Shown here: in pieces, positions 16,248 through 25,353 of the stretch
Layout of the letters: each line of letters begins with the position of its first letter
Numbering within the stretch: the first letter of the stretch is position 1
NCBI RefSeq assembly: GCF_001667275.1
Contig: NZ_LZHV01000060.1
Location: forward strand, 1 to 64,000
DNA from: Mycobacterium sp. ACS4054
GTDB taxonomy: Bacteria; Actinomycetota; Actinomycetes; Mycobacteriales; Mycobacteriaceae
Length of the DNA stretch: 64,000 nucleotides
Reading direction: 5' to 3'
Notes under the pieces: generated by a model
What the model was told of the DNA's origin: nothing
Database searches by the model: none
Seen by the model: the letters and a program-made list of their open reading frames with translations, nothing else
Translations under genes and position numbers: made by a program

Positions 16248-17513
16248 ATGTTTCCGGGATCCGTCATCCGCAAGCTGACGCGCAGCGAAGAGGTGTTCGC
16301 GGTCAACGAAACCTATTTCGCCTTCACCGCTTTCATCACCGGCCCCGTCGACCTCGACGCGATGGCCGACGCCTTCGACGCGCTGCTGGAGTCCCACCCC
16401 GTGTTCACCGGCCGCCTGGAAAAGGGCGACGACGGCCGCTACCAGATCGTCGCCGAAGACCTGATGCACACCGGCATCTGGGTGGTCGAGGACGACGCCG
16501 AACCGGGCGCCGCACCGGCGACGGCCGGCATGCGCCTCGACCAGAACCAGACCTTGCTCAACCTTCGGCTGAAGCGCGGCGGCGCGCGCACCGAACTCAC
16601 GCTCTACACTCACCACAGCCTGGCCGACGCCCACCACGCGTTCGGTCTGCTCGAGGAGCTCTTCTCCCTCTACACCGAAGTCGTCACCACCGGCGCGCCG
16701 CCCCCGATCACGCCGCAACCCGCGCCCGAGGCGCTGGAGCTCCTGCTCGAACAGCGCGGTGTGACAAAACAGCAGCGGTCCGGGCTGGAGAAGCTCTTCA
16801 AGGCGATGTTCGCCTACGACCTGCCGACCCAGGATAAGCCACCCGTGATGCCGAATCCGGATGCGATACAACCCATTCCGATCGCGCGGATACGGTTCAC
16901 CGAGGAGGAGACGGCGGAGCTGGTCGAGTTCGGTTCGACCAATCAGCTCAGCCTCAACTCCGTGGTAGCGGCGGCCATCCTGCTGGCCGAGTGGGAATTG
17001 CGCGACACGCCCCACATCCCGATTCCCTACATCTATCCGGTCGATCTGCGCTACCTGCTCTCACCGCCGGTGAGTCTCACCGGCGGCACGCTGCCGCTGG
17101 GCGTGGCCACCTACCTCGCCGAGATCAGGGCCGACACCGATCTGGTGGATCTGGCCCGCGGAATCGTGGACTCCTTCCGCACCGACCTGTCGGACGGGGT
17201 AATCCAGCAATCCGCGCTGCATTTCAACCTGCAGTATCAGGGCACTCCCGCGGGGCTCCCCCCGGTCGTGCTGTGCACGGACACCGGCACCATCCCGCCG
17301 CTGCGCGTACCCGACGAGATCGAGCTGGAGGACTTCCAAAGCGAGCTCTACTTCCCCACCCGCGCCCCGGTGGACCTCTACAGCGTCGGAACTTTCGCGA
17401 ACCGGTTGTTCATCGAGCACCACGCGCACCTGCCGGGGCGCGAAAAGACCTTGGCGGCAATCCATTCGCGGCTCTGCTCGCTGGTCGAGGAGGACAGCTG
17501 GGCCATGGAGTGA
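16248..17513 (+). CDS. papA5: PapA5, phthiocerol dimycocerosyl transferase
   Basis: This acyltransferase joins mycocerosic acids from Mas to the two phthiocerol hydroxyls. It is 421 aa (422 in M. tuberculosis). The N-terminus MFPGSVIRKL and the C-terminal SWAME end match the family closely. The active-site motif reads HHSLADA (His122-His123, Asp127), whereas PapA5 and related enzymes have HHxxxDG: the glycine is Ala128 here. I chose ATG 16248 because the purine-rich GAGGAAG at 16233-16239 is correctly spaced for it; the upstream in-frame GTG at 16239 has no room for a ribosome site. It is the last gene of the plus-strand unit and converges on mas with a 9-bp gap. Confidence 0.95.
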   Translation: MFPGSVIRKLTRSEEVFAVNETYFAFTAFITGPVDLDAMADAFDALLESHPVFTGRLEKGDDGRYQIVAEDLMHTGIWVVEDDAEPGAAPATAGMRLDQNQTLLNLRLKRGGARTELTLYTHHSLADAHHAFGLLEELFSLYTEVVTTGAPPPITPQPAPEALELLLEQRGVTKQQRSGLEKLFKAMFAYDLPTQDKPPVMPNPDAIQPIPIARIRFTEEETAELVEFGSTNQLSLNSVVAAAILLAEWELRDTPHIPIPYIYPVDLRYLLSPPVSLTGGTLPLGVATYLAEIRADTDLVDLARGIVDSFRTDLSDGVIQQSALHFNLQYQGTPAGLPPVVLCTDTGTIPPLRVPDEIELEDFQSELYFPTRAPVDLYSVGTFANRLFIEHHAHLPGREKTLAAIHSRLCSLVEEDSWAME

Positions 17514-17522
17514 GCCGGCATT

Positions 17523-20500
17523 TCAAGACGGCGTGGGCGCACCGGCCCCCTCGGCCACCAGCGTCTCGGTCAGATGCAGGCTCAACGAGCGCGCGGAGTT
17601 GTAGGTCGCGACGACCTTGGGGGTGATCCGGATCCCGGTTTCGGCCTCGATGCGCGTCCGCAGTTCGAGGTTGCCCAGCGAGTCCAGTCCGTGATCGGCG
17701 AACGGGCGATCGGGATCTATTGTGCGGCGCAGGATCAACCCGGTCTGCTCGGTGATCAGGCGCCGGAGCCGGGCCGGCCACTCGTCGGGTGACAGCGAGC
17801 GCAGTTCGGCGCGCAGCGTGGCGCCCTCGCTTCCGTGCTGTACTCCGGCGGACCGGAACGCTTCGGCGAACGGGCTGCGGTCCACCAGCGCGGCGAGCCA
17901 CGGCGCGCCGGTCGTCGGCACGTAACCGGTGTACCCCCGGTCGTAGCGCAGCAGCGTCTCGAACGCCCGCGCACCCTCGTCCGGGGCGATCATCGTGGTG
18001 CGGCCGCCGGCCGCCAGGAACGTGGCGCGGCCGATCTCGCCCCACGCGCCCCACGCGATCGTGGTCGCGGGCAGGCCCTGGCTGCGGCGCCAGTGGGTGA
18101 ACGCGTCCAGCCAGCTGGAGGCCGCGGCGTACGCGCCCTGACCCGCCGAGCCGAACAGCGCGGCCACCGACGAGAAGGCGCAGAACCAGTCCAGCGGCTG
18201 GCCGGCCGTGGCATGGTGTAAGTTCCACACCCCGTTGACCTTTGGCGCCCAGTCCTTGTCGATCAGCTCGTCGGTGATGTTGGCGAGCACGGCGTCCTCG
18301 ACCACCGCGGCGGCGTGCAGCACCCCGCGCAGCGGAAGTCCGGTCGCGGTGGCCGCGGCCACCACCCGGGCCGCGGTGTCGGCCTCGGCGATGTTGCCGC
18401 TTTCCACCACCACATCGGTCCCGGCGGCGCGGAGGCGTTCGATGGTCTGGCGCGCCTTGGCGGTGGGGGTGGACCGGGCGGTCAGCACGATCCGCCCGCA
18501 GCCCGCCTTGGCCATCTCGGCGGCCAGGAACAATCCCAGCCCGCCCAGGCCGCCGGTGACGATGTAGGCGCCGTCCGCGCGGAAGACGGGCGCCCGCTCC
18601 GGCGGCAGCACCGCGCGGGTCTGTCCGTCGCGCGGCACGGTGAGCACCAGCTTGCCGGTGTGCTCGGCGCCGCTCATCACCCGGATCGCCGTCGCCGCCT
18701 CCGATATCGGGTATTCGGTGCAATTCGGTTGTGGCAGATCACCGTCGGCGATCCGCTGGTAGACCGCCCGCAGCAACTCCTGCACCCGCCGCGGGTGCGT
18801 CTTGGTGAGCAGCGCCAGGTCGACGGCGTAAAAGGTGAGGTTGTGGCGGAACGGAAACAGCCCCAGGCGGGCGTCGTCATAGATGTCCCGCTTGCCGATC
18901 TCCACGAACCGTCCGCCGTAGGCAAGCAGGTTCAGCCCGGCGCGCTGGGCGGACCCGGTCAGCGAGTTGAGCACCAGGTCGACCCCGTACCCGTCGGTGT
19001 CGCGCCGGATCTCGTCGGCGAACGCCGTGCTGCGTGAGTCGTAGACGTGCTCGATGCCCATGTCCCGCAACAGCGCTCGCCGCTCGGGGCTGCCCGCGGT
19101 GGCGAAGATCTCGGCCCCCACCATGCGCGCGATCGCGATCGCGGCCTGACCGACACCGCCGGTGCCGGAATGGATCAGCACCTTGTCCTCCGCCGAAATC
19201 CTGGCCAATTCGCACAGGCCGTACCACGCGGTGCCGTACGCGGTCGCCGCGGCGGCGGCCTGGCCGGCGGTCATGTCGGCCGGCACGGGGGCGACGAGCC
19301 GGGCGTCACAGGTGACGAACGTGCCCCAGCTACCGTTGCCGAAGCCGGAGAAACCGCCCACCCGGTCGCCGACCCGGTGCTCGGTGACCCCCTCGCCGAC
19401 CCGGGTGACCACACCGCCCAGGTCGAATCCCAGCTGGTGCGGCTCGCCCTCCAGGTCAGGGTAACGGCCAAGGGCGGCAAGCACTTCGGCGAAGTTGACG
19501 CTGGACGCGTCGATCGCCACCTCGACCTCGCCCGGGCCCGGCGGCGTGCGGTCGAGGGCGACGAACTCGAGCGTCTGCAGGTCACCGGGGTGGCGCACCA
19601 CGACACGCATCCGGTCGGTTTCATGGTCGACGGTGGTGAGCCGGCGTTCGTCGGGACTCAACGGCGTGCAGCGCAGCCGCGCCGTGTACAAGTGACCGCC
19701 GCGCCAGGCGGTCTCGTCTTCGGCCGAACCGGAAAGCAGTTCGTGCGCCGCCCGCTCGACATCGTCGTCGCTCTCCAGGTCGATCTGGGTGGTGCGCAGT
19801 TGGGGGTTCTCGGCGCCGACCACGCGCAGCAGGCCGCGCAGCCCGGCCTGCACCAGGTTCGGTTCGTCCTCGGCCAGCACGATCTGCGCCCGCCGGGTGA
19901 CGACATACAGCCGCGGCGGCGTCGCCGACATCTCCGGCAGGTCGCGGATCATCCGCACCACGTGGCGCACCTGTTCCCGGCCCTGCAGCAGGCCCTGCTC
20001 GTCGGGCGCCCCGGCCGGCGGCGGGCACACGATCACCACGCCTTCCAGTCCGCCGCGCACCGCCGCGCCCAGCCGTTCGGCGTTGGCCCGGTGGTCGGAC
20101 AGCTCGGGCCAGTTCAGCGTGTCGCATTGCGCGCCTGCTGATTTCAGCGCATCGGTCAGCCTGGACTCGAGCAGGTCGGCCTCGGCGGTGTTGATCAACA
20201 GCCACGCGCCGAGGACCCGGTCGGGCGCCGACGGCGGCGCCTGCCGCTGCCAGTCGACGGTCAGCAGCCGCTCGGCCATCAGCCGGTCGGCCCCGCCGCC
20301 GCTGATCCCCATGCGCAGGCCCTGCACCGCCAGCAGCACCGCGCCGTCGGGGTCGAGCAACTCGAAATCGACGTCGACCGACGACCCCGTCGCCGCGGCC
20401 AGCCGCAGGTGGCAGTAGCGCGCGCCGCGCGTCGGGCCGTACCGGCGCAGGCGGGCAACGCCCAACGGCAGCAGGCTTTCCCGCGCGGCCTCGTTGACGG

Positions 20501-23500
20501 CGGGGTGCGCCAGCACGGTCTGGAAGCAGGCGTCCAGCAGGGCGGGGTGCACGCCGTAGCCGCCCTGCTCGGCGCGGACCGCGCCCGGTAACGCGACCTC
20601 GGCCACCACGCTGCGGCTCTTGCCCTCGGCGGTGCGCGTCGAGACCAGGCCGGCGAAGGCGGGACCGTAGTCGACGCCGCGCTCGGCGAACGACTTGCGC
20701 AGCGCGGCACCATCACTGGGTAGGGGGTGGGTGGCCAGCAGGGCGGCGACGTCGCGTCGCTGCGGTTGATCGGCCGGGTCGCCCGCGCGCAGGACCGCGG
20801 CCGCGCTGCGGATCCGCTCCCCGTCGCGCTCGGTCTCCACGACGAAGTCGGCGACGCCGGCGTCGGTGACCGAGGCCACCGCGCTCACCGGTGTCCGGTC
20901 CCCCAGCAGCAGCATCTGCTCGAAGCGGACGTCACGGACCTCGGATTCCGGCCCCAGCACCGCGGCGGCGGCCGCCAGCGCCATCTCGCAGAATCCGGCG
21001 CCGGGGAAGGCCGCAACCCCGTTCACCCGGTGGTCGGCCAGCCACGGCAAGGCCGCGGTGCCGACCTCGCCCTGCCACGCGTGCCGTTCGGGTTCCTCCG
21101 GCAACCGCACGTGCGCGCCCAGGAGCGGGTGCGCGTCGAGCGTGAACCGGCCGCGCGACCGCGCCCCGTCGGTGTCGATGAGCAGCCGCTGGTGGGTCCA
21201 CGTCGGCAGCGGCGCGTCCACCAGCCGGCCGGCCGGATAGAGCGCGGCGAAGTCGATGGCGGCGCCGGCGCTGTACAGGTCCGCCAGGAACTCCCGCAGA
21301 CCGTGCGGCACCGGCTGGTCGCGGCGCATGGCGCCGAGCGCGGCGATGGTGACGTCGGAGGCGGCCGCGTTCTGTTCGACCGCCCGGATCAGCAGCGGAT
21401 GCGGGGCCGGTTCGCCGAAGACGCGGTGGCCGACGTCGAGCGCCGCCTGCACCGCGGCGGCGAACTTGACCGACTGCCGCAGGTTGTTCACCCAGTAGCC
21501 GGCGTCGAACGCCGGTCGCACCCGTGGATCGTCAAGCGTCGCAGAGTAATACGGCACTTCCGGGGCCGCCGGCGTCAGGTCGGCGAGCTGGTCGGCCAGG
21601 TCGGCGAGGATCGGATCGACCTGAGACGAGTGCGAGGCGACGTCGACGGCCACCTCCCGGGCCATCACCTCGCGGGCCTCCCACTGCGCCACCAGATCGC
21701 GCACCGTGCGCGTCGCTCCGCCGATCACGGTGGAGTTGGGCGAGGCGATCACCGAGACCACCGCGTCGCTGATCCCCCGGGCGGCCAGCTCGTCGCGCAC
21801 CTGCTGGGCGGGCAGCTCCACCGATGCCATCGCCCCCGCGCCCGCGATGCGCGCCATCAGCTTGGACCGCCGGCAGATCACCTTCACCCCGTCGTGCAGC
21901 GACAGCGCCCCGGCGACCACGGCCGCCGCGATCTCGCCCATCGAGTGGCCGATGACCGCCCCGGGCCGCACGCCGTAGGCCCGCATCGCGGCGGCCAGCG
22001 CGACCTGGAAGGCGAACAGCGTCGGCTGCACCCGCTCGATGCCGGTGACCGTCTCAAGGGCCGACATCGCCTCGATCACCGAGAAACCCGACTCCGCCGC
22101 GATCAGCGGCTCGGCCTCGGCGACCGTGGCGGCGAACACCGGCTCCTTGGCCAGCAGCTCCGCGCCCATCTGAGCCCACTGCGAGCCCTGTCCGGAAAAC
22201 GCCCACACGGGCCCGCGGTCGTCGTGACCGGCGGCCGGCGCGTACGGTGTTTCGCCGCAGGCGATTTCGCGCAGCGCGCTGCCCAGCTCCTCGAGGCCGT
22301 CCGCGGCGATCGCGGTGCGCACGGTCCGGTGCCCGCGCCGCCGCGCCAGCGTGTAGGCCAGGTCGGCGGCGGACACCGTGTCGGTGTCCAGCCAGTCGGC
22401 CAGCCGCCGCGCCGTGCGGCGCAGCTCGTCGGCGGAGGTGGAGGACAACGGGAACAGCAGCGGCCCAGGTCGTTCCGCGGCCGCATCGTCGGCCGGAGGT
22501 TCGGGCGCCTGTTCGATGACGGCGTGCACGTTGGTGCCCGACATGCCGAACGAGGTCACCCCGGCGCGCCGCGGTCCCTGGCCCTTGTCCGGCCACGGCG
22601 TAACCTCCTGTGGCACAAACAATCCGGTTTCGATGCGGGCCAGCTCGTCGGGCAGGCGCCGGAAGTGGGCCATCGGCGGCACCGCGCCGTGGCGCACCCC
22701 GAGCACCGCCTTGACCAACCCGACCGCGCCCGCGGCGGCCTCGGTGTGCCCGACGTTGCTCTTGGCCGACCCGAGGGCGACGCGGTTGCCGCCGGCCCCG
22801 TAAACCTCGGTGAGACTGGCGAATTCGAGGGGATCGCCCTTCGGGGTTCCGGTGCCGTGCGCTTCCACCATGCCGACGGTGGCGGGGTCGACGCCCGCCG
22901 CGTCCAGCGCCGCGCGGTACACCGCGGCCTGCGCATCCGACGACGGCGTCGTGATGGTCTCGGAACGGCCGTCCTGGTTGACCGCCGTGCCGCGCACCAC
23001 CGCCAGGATCCGGTCACCGTCGCGCACCGCGTCGGGCAGGCGCTTGAGCACGACCACCGCGCACCCGTCGGAACGGACGAACCCGTCGGCGGCGGCGTCG
23101 AACGTGTGGCAGCGGCCGGTGGGCGAAAGCATGCCCTGTGCGGACGCCGACGCCGACACGCGGGGGTCCAGGACAAGCATGGCGCCCCCGGCCAGGGCGA
23201 GATCGCTTTCGCCGGTGTTCAGGCTCGAGCAGGCCAGGTGGACGGCCAGCAGCCCGGACGAACAGGAGGTGTCGAGCGTGACCGCGGGCCCGACCAGCCC
23301 CAGCCCGTAGGCGATCCGGCCGGAGGCCATGGAAAACGGGGTGCAGGTGTAGCCGTAGGCGTCCTCCATCACCCCGGCATCGCCGCTCATCAGCGTGTAG
23401 TCCTGCTGGCACATCCCCACGAACACGCCGGTGCGCGAGCCGCTCAACTCCGGCGGTGCGATGCCCGCATGCTCGATCGCTTCCCAGGACGTCTCCAGCA

Positions 23501-23792
23501 GCAACCGGTGCTGCGGGTCGATCGCGGTCGCCTCGCGTTCACCGAAGCCGAAGAAAGCGGCGTCGAAGCCGCCGGCGTCGTCGATGAAGCCGCCCCAACG
23601 CGAGACCGAGCGCCCGTGCACCCCGCGCTCGGGGTCGTAGTGGTCCTCGACGTCCCATCGGTCGGTGGGGATCTCGGTCACCAGGTCGTCGCCCCGCAAC
23701 AGCGCTTGCCAGAACGCTTCGGGGGAGTCGATCCCGCCCGGTAGCCGGCATCCCATTCCGATGACCGCAATGGGGGTGACGCGTGGTTCCAT
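17523..23792 (-). CDS. mas: Mas, mycocerosic acid synthase (iterative KS-AT-DH-ER-KR-ACP)
   Basis: This iterative polyketide synthase elongates fatty acyl chains with methylmalonyl-CoA to make mycocerosic acids. It is 2089 aa (about 2111 in M. tuberculosis). Domains in order are KS (Cys177 in DTSCSSG, AHGTGT, GHTEAAAG), AT (GHSMGE; VASHS motif of methylmalonyl type), DH (HRVNGVAAFP), ER (SGTGGVG), KR (GGLGGLG, FSSVAALFG, YAAASS) and ACP (HGLDSLGNLEL). The start is MEPRVTPIAV at 23792, preceded by GAGGT about 10 bases upstream. The open frame continues upstream to 24674, but that part is unlike a KS N-terminus and runs under the neighbouring permease. Mas-like paralogs exist in mycobacteria; convergence on papA5 argues for Mas itself. 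Confidence 0.93.
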   Translation of the reverse strand: MEPRVTPIAVIGMGCRLPGGIDSPEAFWQALLRGDDLVTEIPTDRWDVEDHYDPERGVHGRSVSRWGGFIDDAGGFDAAFFGFGEREATAIDPQHRLLLETSWEAIEHAGIAPPELSGSRTGVFVGMCQQDYTLMSGDAGVMEDAYGYTCTPFSMASGRIAYGLGLVGPAVTLDTSCSSGLLAVHLACSSLNTGESDLALAGGAMLVLDPRVSASASAQGMLSPTGRCHTFDAAADGFVRSDGCAVVVLKRLPDAVRDGDRILAVVRGTAVNQDGRSETITTPSSDAQAAVYRAALDAAGVDPATVGMVEAHGTGTPKGDPLEFASLTEVYGAGGNRVALGSAKSNVGHTEAAAGAVGLVKAVLGVRHGAVPPMAHFRRLPDELARIETGLFVPQEVTPWPDKGQGPRRAGVTSFGMSGTNVHAVIEQAPEPPADDAAAERPGPLLFPLSSTSADELRRTARRLADWLDTDTVSAADLAYTLARRRGHRTVRTAIAADGLEELGSALREIACGETPYAPAAGHDDRGPVWAFSGQGSQWAQMGAELLAKEPVFAATVAEAEPLIAAESGFSVIEAMSALETVTGIERVQPTLFAFQVALAAAMRAYGVRPGAVIGHSMGEIAAAVVAGALSLHDGVKVICRRSKLMARIAGAGAMASVELPAQQVRDELAARGISDAVVSVIASPNSTVIGGATRTVRDLVAQWEAREVMAREVAVDVASHSSQVDPILADLADQLADLTPAAPEVPYYSATLDDPRVRPAFDAGYWVNNLRQSVKFAAAVQAALDVGHRVFGEPAPHPLLIRAVEQNAAASDVTIAALGAMRRDQPVPHGLREFLADLYSAGAAIDFAALYPAGRLVDAPLPTWTHQRLLIDTDGARSRGRFTLDAHPLLGAHVRLPEEPERHAWQGEVGTAALPWLADHRVNGVAAFPGAGFCEMALAAAAAVLGPESEVRDVRFEQMLLLGDRTPVSAVASVTDAGVADFVVETERDGERIRSAAAVLRAGDPADQPQRRDVAALLATHPLPSDGAALRKSFAERGVDYGPAFAGLVSTRTAEGKSRSVVAEVALPGAVRAEQGGYGVHPALLDACFQTVLAHPAVNEAARESLLPLGVARLRRYGPTRGARYCHLRLAAATGSSVDVDFELLDPDGAVLLAVQGLRMGISGGGADRLMAERLLTVDWQRQAPPSAPDRVLGAWLLINTAEADLLESRLTDALKSAGAQCDTLNWPELSDHRANAERLGAAVRGGLEGVVIVCPPPAGAPDEQGLLQGREQVRHVVRMIRDLPEMSATPPRLYVVTRRAQIVLAEDEPNLVQAGLRGLLRVVGAENPQLRTTQIDLESDDDVERAAHELLSGSAEDETAWRGGHLYTARLRCTPLSPDERRLTTVDHETDRMRVVVRHPGDLQTLEFVALDRTPPGPGEVEVAIDASSVNFAEVLAALGRYPDLEGEPHQLGFDLGGVVTRVGEGVTEHRVGDRVGGFSGFGNGSWGTFVTCDARLVAPVPADMTAGQAAAAATAYGTAWYGLCELARISAEDKVLIHSGTGGVGQAAIAIARMVGAEIFATAGSPERRALLRDMGIEHVYDSRSTAFADEIRRDTDGYGVDLVLNSLTGSAQRAGLNLLAYGGRFVEIGKRDIYDDARLGLFPFRHNLTFYAVDLALLTKTHPRRVQELLRAVYQRIADGDLPQPNCTEYPISEAATAIRVMSGAEHTGKLVLTVPRDGQTRAVLPPERAPVFRADGAYIVTGGLGGLGLFLAAEMAKAGCGRIVLTARSTPTAKARQTIERLRAAGTDVVVESGNIAEADTAARVVAAATATGLPLRGVLHAAAVVEDAVLANITDELIDKDWAPKVNGVWNLHHATAGQPLDWFCAFSSVAALFGSAGQGAYAAASSWLDAFTHWRRSQGLPATTIAWGAWGEIGRATFLAAGGRTTMIAPDEGARAFETLLRYDRGYTGYVPTTGAPWLAALVDRSPFAEAFRSAGVQHGSEGATLRAELRSLSPDEWPARLRRLITEQTGLILRRTIDPDRPFADHGLDSLGNLELRTRIEAETGIRITPKVVATYNSARSLSLHLTETLVAEGAGAPTPS

Positions 23793-24098
23793 CGCCGCTG
23801 TACCTCGTCTCAGGCCAACCGGCGATGCTGCGAGTATCACCGGCGCTAGTGAAATGTGAGGGCGCAGCGCAGCATCGCTCGCGCCCCCCAACCCGAGCGG
23901 GTCTCGACGCGGAACCCAACGAAGCGCCAAGCTTAGACGCTCGAAGCAATCGGGGTGGGGTGAATGCACCGATTTCGGCCGCCCGCCCCCACCCCGTGGC
24001 CGGTGAGCTGCGGTTATCGGCCGCGGGCCACCGGTTGCCATATACCCCCATAGGGTATATCGTGGACGGAAAAATCCGAGCCACGAAGCGAGGACCAC
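23793..24098. other. Divergent intergenic region between mas and the permease
   Basis: This 306-bp stretch separates the divergent starts of mas and the permease. It must hold both promoters. The only strong element I see is the palindrome at 24040-24060, listed separately, which is close to the permease start. I see no small gene, and I could not identify a convincing mas promoter hexamer pair. Confidence 0.7.
24040..24060 (+). promoter_or_regulatory. Copper-sensor (CsoR/RicR-type) operator
   Basis: This is a perfect inverted repeat with 8-bp arms ATATACCC and GGGTATAT around a 5-bp spacer, 38 bases before the permease GTG. The ACCC-n5-GGGT core is the pattern bound by CsoR-family copper repressors. 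In M. tuberculosis the RicR regulon includes Rv2963, the permease to which the downstream gene corresponds. Copper-induced derepression of the permease is therefore the likely control. The match is to a remembered pattern and was not scored. Confidence 0.8.
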
Positions 24099-25271
24099 GT
24101 GACACACAGGGCGCTGTCGGCGATCGGGCACGCATTGGGCCTCGCCGGGTCGATGACGTGGGAGATCCTCTGGGCGCTGATTCTGGGCTTCGCGCTGTCG
24201 GCGGTCGTGCAGGCGGTGGTGCGGCGCTCGACCATCGTCGGGCTGCTGGGCGACGATCGACCCCGCACCCTGGCGGTGGCCGCCGGGCTCGGGGCGGCGT
24301 CGTCCTCCTGCTCGTACGCCGCGGTGGCCCTGGCCCGCTCGTTGTTCCGCAAGGGCGCCAGCTTCACCGCCGCGATGGCCTTCGAAATCGGTTCGACCAA
24401 CCTGGTGGTCGAGTTGGGCATCATCCTGGCCCTGCTGATGGGCTGGCAGTTCACCGCCGCGGAGTTCGTCGGCGGCCCGCTGATGATCGTGGTGCTGGCC
24501 GTGCTGTTCCGGTTGTTCGTGCGGTCGCGGCTGATCGACGAGGCCCGGGCGCAGGCCGAGCGGGGTATCGCCGGATCGATGGAGGGCCACGCCGCCATGG
24601 ACATGTCGATCAAGAAGGACGGCACGTTCGCGCAGCGGCTCTTGTCCGGGGAGGGCTTCACCTCGGTTTCGCACGTGTTCGTGATGGAGTGGTTGGCGAT
24701 CCTGCGGGACCTGGTTCTGGGCCTGCTGATCGCCGGTGCGATCGCGGCGTGGGTGCCCGAATCATTCTGGCGTGGCTTCTTTTTGGCCGACAGCCCGGGC
24801 TTGTCGGCGCTGTGGGGACCGATAGTGGGACCGGTCGTGGCGATCGTGTCGTTCGTCTGCTCCATCGGCAACGTGCCGCTGGCCGCGGTGCTCTGGAACG
24901 GCGGCATCAGCTTCGGCGGTGTCATCGCGTTCATCTACGCCGACCTGCTGATCCTGCCGATCCTGAACATTTACCGGAAGTACTACGGCACCCGGATGAT
25001 GCTCACGCTGCTCGGCACGTTCTACGCCGCGATGGTCGCGGCCGGCTATTTGGTCGAATTGATCTTCGGCGCAACGAGTCTCATCCCGAAGCAGCGCAAC
25101 GCCACGGTGATGGAAGCCACGATCTCGTGGAACTACTCCACCTGGCTGAATATCGTCTTCCTGGCCATCGCGGGCGTGCTCGTCGTCCGGTTCGTCAGCA
25201 CGGGCGGAATCCCGATGGCGCGGATGATGGGTGGCTCGCCCGACAGCGGGCACGACCACGAGTGCCACTAG
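24099..25271 (+). CDS. Rv2963-like permease, probably copper-responsive
   Basis: This is a 390-aa integral membrane protein of the predicted-permease (DUF318/ArsP-like) family, the counterpart of M. tuberculosis Rv2963. It has about eight hydrophobic segments in two related halves. Each half carries a cysteine in a short polar motif within the membrane region (SSSCSYAAVALAR around Cys71, and SFVCSIGNVPLAAV), a pattern seen in metal/thiol-handling permeases. A cytoplasmic loop holds GHAAMDMS. The C-terminus ends in GHDHECH, a plausible metal-binding tail. The GTG start follows AGGA at 24091, and a copper-type operator lies just upstream. The substrate is not known; a role in copper handling is inferred from the operator and the His/Cys residues. 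Confidence 0.85.
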   Translation: MTHRALSAIGHALGLAGSMTWEILWALILGFALSAVVQAVVRRSTIVGLLGDDRPRTLAVAAGLGAASSSCSYAAVALARSLFRKGASFTAAMAFEIGSTNLVVELGIILALLMGWQFTAAEFVGGPLMIVVLAVLFRLFVRSRLIDEARAQAERGIAGSMEGHAAMDMSIKKDGTFAQRLLSGEGFTSVSHVFVMEWLAILRDLVLGLLIAGAIAAWVPESFWRGFFLADSPGLSALWGPIVGPVVAIVSFVCSIGNVPLAAVLWNGGISFGGVIAFIYADLLILPILNIYRKYYGTRMMLTLLGTFYAAMVAAGYLVELIFGATSLIPKQRNATVMEATISWNYSTWLNIVFLAIAGVLVVRFVSTGGIPMARMMGGSPDSGHDHECH

Positions 25272-25353
25272 CGGCCAACGGATTGTCTCCGGCGGCTTTG
25301 GGGGCGATGATCTGGCGAAGTGATCGGCAACCGCCAAGAAGGAGTCGCTGAAG

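Noticed and set aside
20727..23744. Open frame of about 1000 codons on the plus strand opposite mas
   Set aside because: It is an antisense shadow of a high-G+C gene: Arg/Gly/His-rich, no family features, and mas is certain on the other strand. The same holds for the long minus-strand frames at 7771-9306 and 9300-11207.
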